Of a stretch of 9,014 bases of DNA, positions 6,027 through 9,014 are shown in pieces. The DNA lies in NCBI GenBank assembly GCA_964611645.1, contig CAZTAO010000103.1, positions 1 through 9,014 on the forward strand. Reading direction: 5' to 3'. This stretch comes from CAZTAO01 sp964611645 (lineage in GTDB: Bacteria; Armatimonadota; UBA5829). Below the pieces are notes generated by a model that was given only the letters and a program-made list of their open reading frames with translations, was not told the DNA's origin and did no database searches. The stretch's first letter is position 1, and each line of letters opens with the position of its first letter. The position numbers and the translations under genes are program-made.

Positions 6027-6562
6027 ACCTGAGAGAAGAGACCATCGAGAGCCGTGAGATATACAGCGGCAAGATACTCACGCTTCGCGTCGACCGTGTG
6101 CGCCTGCCCAATGGCAAAGAGTCCACCAGGGAAGTAGTCGTCCACAGAGGCGCGATAACGGCCGTCCCACTGCTGGACGATGGCCAGGTCGTGATGGTGC
6201 GGCAGTTCAGGCAGGCCGCTGGAGAGACTCTGCTGGAACTCCCGGCGGGCACACTTGAGCCCGGCGAGGACCACGTCGAGTGCGCGCGACGCGAACTACA
6301 GGAAGAGATCAACTACACCCCCAACCGCCTCACCCTCCTATTCGCCTCATACCTGGCCCCCGGGTATTCCAGCGAACTGCTCTATACTTATCTTGCGGAG
6401 GACCTGGTGAAGGCGGAGGGGCAGTCTGACGCGGATGAGTTCCTGGAAATCGTGACGATCCCGCTGGACGAGGCCGTGGAGATGGTAAGCCGGAAGCAGA
6501 TCAAGGATGCCAAGAGCATCTGCGGGATACTTATGGCGCAGAGGATAATCGCGACGCGCTGA
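6023..6562 (+). CDS. Nudix hydrolase, ADP-ribose pyrophosphatase-like
   Basis: Probably hydrolyses ADP-ribose or a related nucleoside-diphosphate sugar to AMP plus a sugar phosphate, in the cytosol with Mg2+ or Mn2+. It has 179 residues, typical of the ADPRase subgroup, and opens with the family-like EETIESREIYSGKILTLRVD (5-24). The Nudix box runs 76-98 and begins at GTLEPGE: G76, E82, R90-E91 and E94-E95 are all present, but the glycine near the end of the box is N97 (EEINY instead of EETGY). The strand VVMVRQFRQA (57-66) before the box and the P at 113 in YLAPGYSSE fit the ADPRase rule of a proline about 15 residues after the box. The start overlaps the response-regulator stop in an ATGA, with only a weak purine site of its own, so it depends on translation of the upstream gene. 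Confidence 0.9.
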   Translation: MNLREETIESREIYSGKILTLRVDRVRLPNGKESTREVVVHRGAITAVPLLDDGQVVMVRQFRQAAGETLLELPAGTLEPGEDHVECARRELQEEINYTPNRLTLLFASYLAPGYSSELLYTYLAEDLVKAEGQSDADEFLEIVTIPLDEAVEMVSRKQIKDAKSICGILMAQRIIATR

Positions 6563-6583
6563 CGGTTCGGGCTGTGGGGTGGG

Positions 6584-6616
6584 AAGCGGGAGGGCGAGGC
6601 TCCCGCCGAGCCGCTT
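6584..6616. repeat. G+C-rich inverted repeat between convergent Nudix and lipA genes
   Basis: GCGGGAG (6586-6592) pairs with CTCCCGC (6600-6606) over a seven-base loop. AAGCGG (6584-6589) can alternatively pair with CCGCTT (6611-6616). It lies 21 bases after the Nudix stop, at a good place for 3'-end formation, but no T-run follows on the plus strand. I recall similar GGCGAGGCTCCCGCC elements as common dispersed repeats in other bacteria. Confidence 0.5.
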
Positions 6617-6657
6617 CAAATCTCAAATCTCAAATCTCAGAGTTCAGAGTTCAGAGT
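6616..6657. repeat. Seven-base tandem repeats (TCAAATC x3, TCAGAGT x3)
   Basis: Six uninterrupted heptamers: three TCAAATC followed by three TCAGAGT, which share the TCA start and period. The last heptamer overlaps the lipA stop codon (6651-6653). This resembles the heptamer short tandem repeats known from filamentous cyanobacteria, although the organism here need not be one. It is a good candidate for a locus that varies between strains. Confidence 0.9.
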
Positions 6658-7523
6658 TCGGATTTCGGGGTCCAACTATCGGCGGCGTGGTAGGAGCTTC
6701 GTACCAGTGGGCCGCATACCGCTTGCTTGAAGCCAATCCCCAAGGCGATCTCCCTTAGCCTGTCGAACTCCTCCGGCTCGTAGAACCGGTCTACCGGCAG
6801 GTGCTGCGGCGAGGGGGATAGGTATTGGCCTATCGTGAGCGAATCACAGCCAGCCTCAACCAAGTCTGTGAGGACACCGAGCAGTTGCTCCCAGGTCTCC
6901 CCCACCCCCACCATCAGGCCGGACTTTGTAACCACCGTTGGGCCGATACGCTTTGCAGTCCGGAGCACATCGAGGGATCGCTCGTAGACTGCTTGCGGGC
7001 GAACCGTTGGATAGCACTGTTTGACGGTCTCGATGTTGTGATTGAGGACATCCGGCCTGGCGTGGAGAACAGCTTCAAGAGACTCGCGGCTTCCGCCGAA
7101 GTCCGGTATGAGGGTTTCCACCTTGCACTCCGGAGTAAGCGAACGAATCCCGGTGATCACTTCCGCAAACGCGCTTGCGCCGCCATCCGGGAGATCGTCT
7201 CTGGTCACGCTAGTGATTACCGCATACTTCAGCCCCAGCTTCGCCACAGCTTCGGCCACCCGCCTCGGCTCGTCGGGGTCCAGTGGGCTTGGGCATCCCT
7301 TGGTCACAGCGCAGAAACGACAGCCGCGCGTGCAGACCCCTCCGAGTATCATGAAAGTCGCGGTAAGCTGATTCCAGCACTCGCCCCGGTTAGGGCAGTC
7401 CGCGCTCTCGCAGACAGTATGCAGGCTGGAATCCTTTACCAAAGCGTTCACGTGCTCGAAGTTAGGCCCCGAAGGAGATTTGGCGCGTATCCAGTGAGGG
7501 ATGGTTCTTGCAGGTTTGGACAT
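6651..7523 (-). CDS. lipA: Lipoyl synthase (radical SAM)
   Basis: Inserts two sulfur atoms at C6 and C8 of octanoyl groups on lipoyl carrier domains or GcvH, using S-adenosylmethionine and two 4Fe-4S clusters. The auxiliary cluster motif is C38-x4-C43-x5-C49 (TVCESADCPNRGECW) and the radical-SAM cluster motif is C64-x3-C68-x2-C71 (CTRGCRFC). The RSSYHA motif (275-280), which supplies the unusual serine ligand of the auxiliary cluster, is present. The family signatures SVTRDDLPDGGA (105-116) and GQYLSPS (232-238) are also there. Length is 290 from the ATG at 7523, a normal size; a TTG at 7529 would add two residues. The upstream site (GATGAG) is weak. The last residues (SWTPKSEL) run into the heptamer repeat. 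It lies 108 bases downstream of aspartokinase on the same strand. No lipB or lipoate-ligase gene is nearby. Confidence 0.95.
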   Translation of the reverse strand: MSKPARTIPHWIRAKSPSGPNFEHVNALVKDSSLHTVCESADCPNRGECWNQLTATFMILGGVCTRGCRFCAVTKGCPSPLDPDEPRRVAEAVAKLGLKYAVITSVTRDDLPDGGASAFAEVITGIRSLTPECKVETLIPDFGGSRESLEAVLHARPDVLNHNIETVKQCYPTVRPQAVYERSLDVLRTAKRIGPTVVTKSGLMVGVGETWEQLLGVLTDLVEAGCDSLTIGQYLSPSPQHLPVDRFYEPEEFDRLREIALGIGFKQAVCGPLVRSSYHAADSWTPKSEL

Positions 7524-7535
7524 TTTCAAAGTCTC

Positions 7536-7614
7536 ATCACTAAAACACGAAAGATAGAAAGCACGAAAACGGGAATTCCTTTTTCGTGTTTTCCCGATTT
7601 CGTGCTTTCGTGAT
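7536..7614. repeat. CACGAAA-rich dispersed repeat, inverted copies B and C
   Basis: Copy B occupies 7578-7614 on the minus strand and is nearly identical to copy A at 2379-2414 (two substitutions, one one-base indel). Copy C, degenerate, occupies 7536-7575 on the plus strand, facing B around GGAATTCC (7572-7579). The whole pair fills most of the aspartokinase-lipA gap. Confidence 0.75.
7557..7609 (-). terminator. Long inverted repeat between aspartokinase and lipA (possible terminator or attenuator)
   Basis: GAAAGCACGAAAACGGGAA (7557-7575) pairs with 7591-7609 over 19 positions with one mismatch, around a 15-base loop. A second, mutually exclusive pairing of 11 bases joins 7542-7552 to 7582-7592. 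Read in the gene direction, the stem is followed by a T-rich stretch (TATCTTTCGTGTTTT), so partial termination after aspartokinase is plausible. The T-run is broken, so efficiency is doubtful. Confidence 0.45.
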
Positions 7615-7631
7615 TACGTTCTATTACTGAC

Positions 7632-8123
7632 TCAGGCAGTCGGGGCTTTCTCTAGTTCGAATGCCTTGTGAAGCGCACGGACGGCCGTCTTCACATGGTC
7701 GCGTTCGATCAGGCAGGTAATACGTATCTCACTGGTGGTTATGGAGATTATGTTGATGCCTTCGTCCGCGAGACAACTGAACATTCGATCGGCATAGCCG
7801 GGGCTGGAGCGCATTCCGCTGCCCACTATCGAAACCTTGGCAACATCCTGGTCAACCAGCGCTTCCTTCGCCCCAAGTTCTTTGACCACGGGGTCGACAG
7901 CAGCCTTGGCCTTGTCGCAGTCGGCATCTCCGACCGTGAATGACAGATCAGTGAAGCCGGCCGCGCCGACGTTCTGCACGATCACGTCTACGTTCACGTT
8001 CGCCTTCGCCAACGCCTTGAACAGCTTAGACGCGACTCCCGGCCTGTCGGGGATGTGGACTATCGTAAACCGAGCAACGTCGGTATCGTGCGCAATCCCT
8101 CTGACGGGGTTTCTTACTTCCAT
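7632..8123 (-). CDS. Probable aspartokinase beta subunit from internal in-frame start
   Basis: An ATG at residue 246 of aspartokinase (MEVRNPVRGIAH) is preceded by AAGGAGG with five bases between, the best ribosome site of any gene in the window. Translation from it would give a 163-residue protein with both ACT domains and no kinase domain. This is the arrangement known for Corynebacterium glutamicum aspartokinase and Bacillus subtilis aspartokinase II, where an in-frame internal start in lysC makes the beta subunit of an alpha2beta2 enzyme, and the junction falls at the equivalent point. The site and start are seen directly; that the short protein is made is inference. Confidence 0.6.
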   Translation of the reverse strand: MEVRNPVRGIAHDTDVARFTIVHIPDRPGVASKLFKALAKANVNVDVIVQNVGAAGFTDLSFTVGDADCDKAKAAVDPVVKELGAKEALVDQDVAKVSIVGSGMRSSPGYADRMFSCLADEGINIISITTSEIRITCLIERDHVKTAVRALHKAFELEKAPTA

Positions 8124-8858
8124 GCTCTCCTCCTTGATAAGGGTGCCGGGCACATCTGCCGAGCTATTGGCGACCAGTATTTCCACTCTGTATATCTGCC
8201 CAAGTTCAACGGCCCGGGAGTGCATCACTCTTGCGCCCTGCCCTGCCATTTCCAGCATCTCTTCGTATGAGATGGTGTCCAGCTTCCTGGCATCCGTCAC
8301 CACCCGAGGATCCGCCGTATACACTCCGTCAACATCCGTATATATCTCGCAGGTGTCGGCCTTGACAGCAGCCGCAAGAGCAACCGCCGTGGTATCCGAG
8401 CCGCCTCGGCCCAAGGTTGTGATGTCAGCCCAACTGGCGTTCTCGGTAATGCCCTGGAACCCGGCCACAACGACCACATTGCCGGCTTCCAGTTCGTCGC
8501 TGAGCCTCTTGGCATCTACCTTTACTATGCGAGCCTTGCCCGCGGTCCGTTCGGTGATGATACCGGCTTGGCCACCTGTGAGCGACACAGCCGGCACGCC
8601 CAACTGGTGCAGTGCCATCGCCATCAGCGCGCTGGACGCCTGCTCGCCGGTGGCAAGCAGCTTGTCTAGCTCGCGGTCATCCGGCGAGACGCAGAGCGCC
8701 TTCGCCATGCTGATAAGCTCATCGGTGGTATCTCCCATCGCCGAGACAACCACAACCACCCGAGCCTGTTTTGCTCTTTTGGCAACCCTCGCGGCCACTG
8801 CGGCGATCTTCTCCGTTGTAGCCACGGAACTCCCGCCGTATTTCTGGACAACTATCAA
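7632..8858 (-). CDS. lysC: Aspartokinase, monofunctional, with two ACT domains
   Basis: Catalyses ATP-dependent phosphorylation of L-aspartate, the first step to lysine (diaminopimelate), threonine and methionine. The kinase domain covers about 1-245: VQKYGGSSV (4-12, catalytic K6), VVSAMGDTTDEL (37-48), ATGEQASSALMA (69-80), TTLGRGGSDTTAVALA (147-162) and YTDVDGVYTADPR (173-185). Two ACT domains follow, about 262-330 (FTIVHIPDRPGVASKLF) and 340-405 (KVSIVGSGMRSSPG), the usual site of lysine and/or threonine feedback. At 408 residues it matches the short monofunctional class. The start is TTG: family proteins begin with this IVVQKYGG strand, and AGGCGGTG lies seven bases upstream. There is no fused homoserine dehydrogenase. 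A strong internal start at 8123 could make a separate regulatory subunit. Its own promoter is at 8917-8946; lipA follows downstream. Confidence 0.95.
   Translation of the reverse strand: MIVVQKYGGSSVATTEKIAAVAARVAKRAKQARVVVVVSAMGDTTDELISMAKALCVSPDDRELDKLLATGEQASSALMAMALHQLGVPAVSLTGGQAGIITERTAGKARIVKVDAKRLSDELEAGNVVVVAGFQGITENASWADITTLGRGGSDTTAVALAAAVKADTCEIYTDVDGVYTADPRVVTDARKLDTISYEEMLEMAGQGARVMHSRAVELGQIYRVEILVANSSADVPGTLIKEESMEVRNPVRGIAHDTDVARFTIVHIPDRPGVASKLFKALAKANVNVDVIVQNVGAAGFTDLSFTVGDADCDKAKAAVDPVVKELGAKEALVDQDVAKVSIVGSGMRSSPGYADRMFSCLADEGINIISITTSEIRITCLIERDHVKTAVRALHKAFELEKAPTA
8129..8135 (-). promoter_or_regulatory. Internal ribosome binding site in the aspartokinase gene
   Basis: Minus-strand AAGGAGG within codons for IKEES, five bases before the in-frame ATG at 8123. 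The Lys-Glu-Glu codons used are those that build a perfect anti-16S match. Confidence 0.65.
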
Positions 8859-8916
8859 CGAGTGACACCGCCTTCCTGAGAATGTAGGACCAATCGGTCA
8901 AAAAGTCACACTCACT

Positions 8917-8946
8917 AGAATATCACAACCACGCTCGCCGTGTAAA
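8917..8946 (-). promoter_or_regulatory. Sigma70-type promoter for aspartokinase
   Basis: On the minus strand TTTACA (8946-8941), an 18-base spacer and TATTCT (8922-8917). Transcription would start near 8910, giving a leader of about 50 bases, too short for a lysine riboswitch. The remaining 8947-9014 shows no further feature I can support. Confidence 0.6.
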
Positions 8947-9014
8947 CTTCTGAGCGGTCTCGGGTGGTGTACCCTATCAGTGTGTAAATTGATTTTGGGG
9001 AGTATCCTTGTTGT

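Noticed and set aside
6616..6657. CRISPR-like array
   Set aside because: Units are seven bases with no spacers, so this is a simple tandem repeat.
6825..7613. A 262-codon open frame antisense to lipA
   Set aside because: It mirrors the lipA coding strand, its C-terminus runs into the CACGAAA repeat, and no family features are present.
7837..8865. A 342-codon open frame antisense to aspartokinase
   Set aside because: Low-complexity Ser/Ala/Thr-rich translation typical of the opposite strand of a high G+C gene; no ribosome site or family motif, while the minus strand is a clear aspartokinase.
8859..9014. Lysine riboswitch upstream of aspartokinase
   Set aside because: The predicted leader is only about 50 bases, far shorter than the lysine aptamer, and no matching stems were seen.

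Overview
The window is an ordinary, densely packed stretch of bacterial chromosome. It has high G+C genes with GTG and TTG starts next to GGAGG-type ribosome sites, and sigma70-like promoters. I see no phage, transposase, CRISPR, rRNA or tRNA. The gene mix is a secreted family 20 glycosidase with an unusual internal insertion, a nitrilase-fold amidohydrolase, FAH-family and Nudix enzymes, LipA and a monofunctional aspartokinase. Together with abundant short intergenic repeats, this would fit an environmental lineage such as Armatimonadota or a Planctomycetota-like group. That placement is a guess; nothing here is diagnostic.

Layout: (1) 130-3281, plus strand: a secreted GH20-type hexosaminidase-like protein, then a carbon-nitrogen hydrolase, probably one transcript from an extended -10 promoter near 79-87. 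(2) 3285-4971, minus strand: an FAH-family hydrolase/isomerase (TTG start) followed by an unrecognised acidic helical protein, read from a promoter at 5025-5053. (3) 4972-5252: a divergent control region with a good promoter facing each way. (4) 5253-6562, plus strand: an orphan OmpR/PhoB-type response regulator whose stop overlaps the start of an ADP-ribose-pyrophosphatase-like Nudix hydrolase (ATGA). (5) 6651-8858, minus strand: aspartokinase followed by lipoyl synthase, separated by a strong inverted repeat. The aspartokinase has its own promoter at 8917-8946.

The genes do not form one pathway. They are a mix of glycan breakdown, amide hydrolysis, signal transduction, nucleotide-sugar clean-up, lipoate synthesis and aspartate-family amino-acid synthesis.

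The most notable points are: a near-perfect internal ribosome site inside the aspartokinase gene that would make a separate ACT-domain beta subunit; a ~255-residue insertion, including a CBM-like beta-sandwich, inside the GH20 barrel; the translational coupling of a response regulator to a Nudix hydrolase; and several short repeat families placed at gene ends, where they overlap or supply stop codons and protein tails. I did not find a convincing undescribed multi-gene system.
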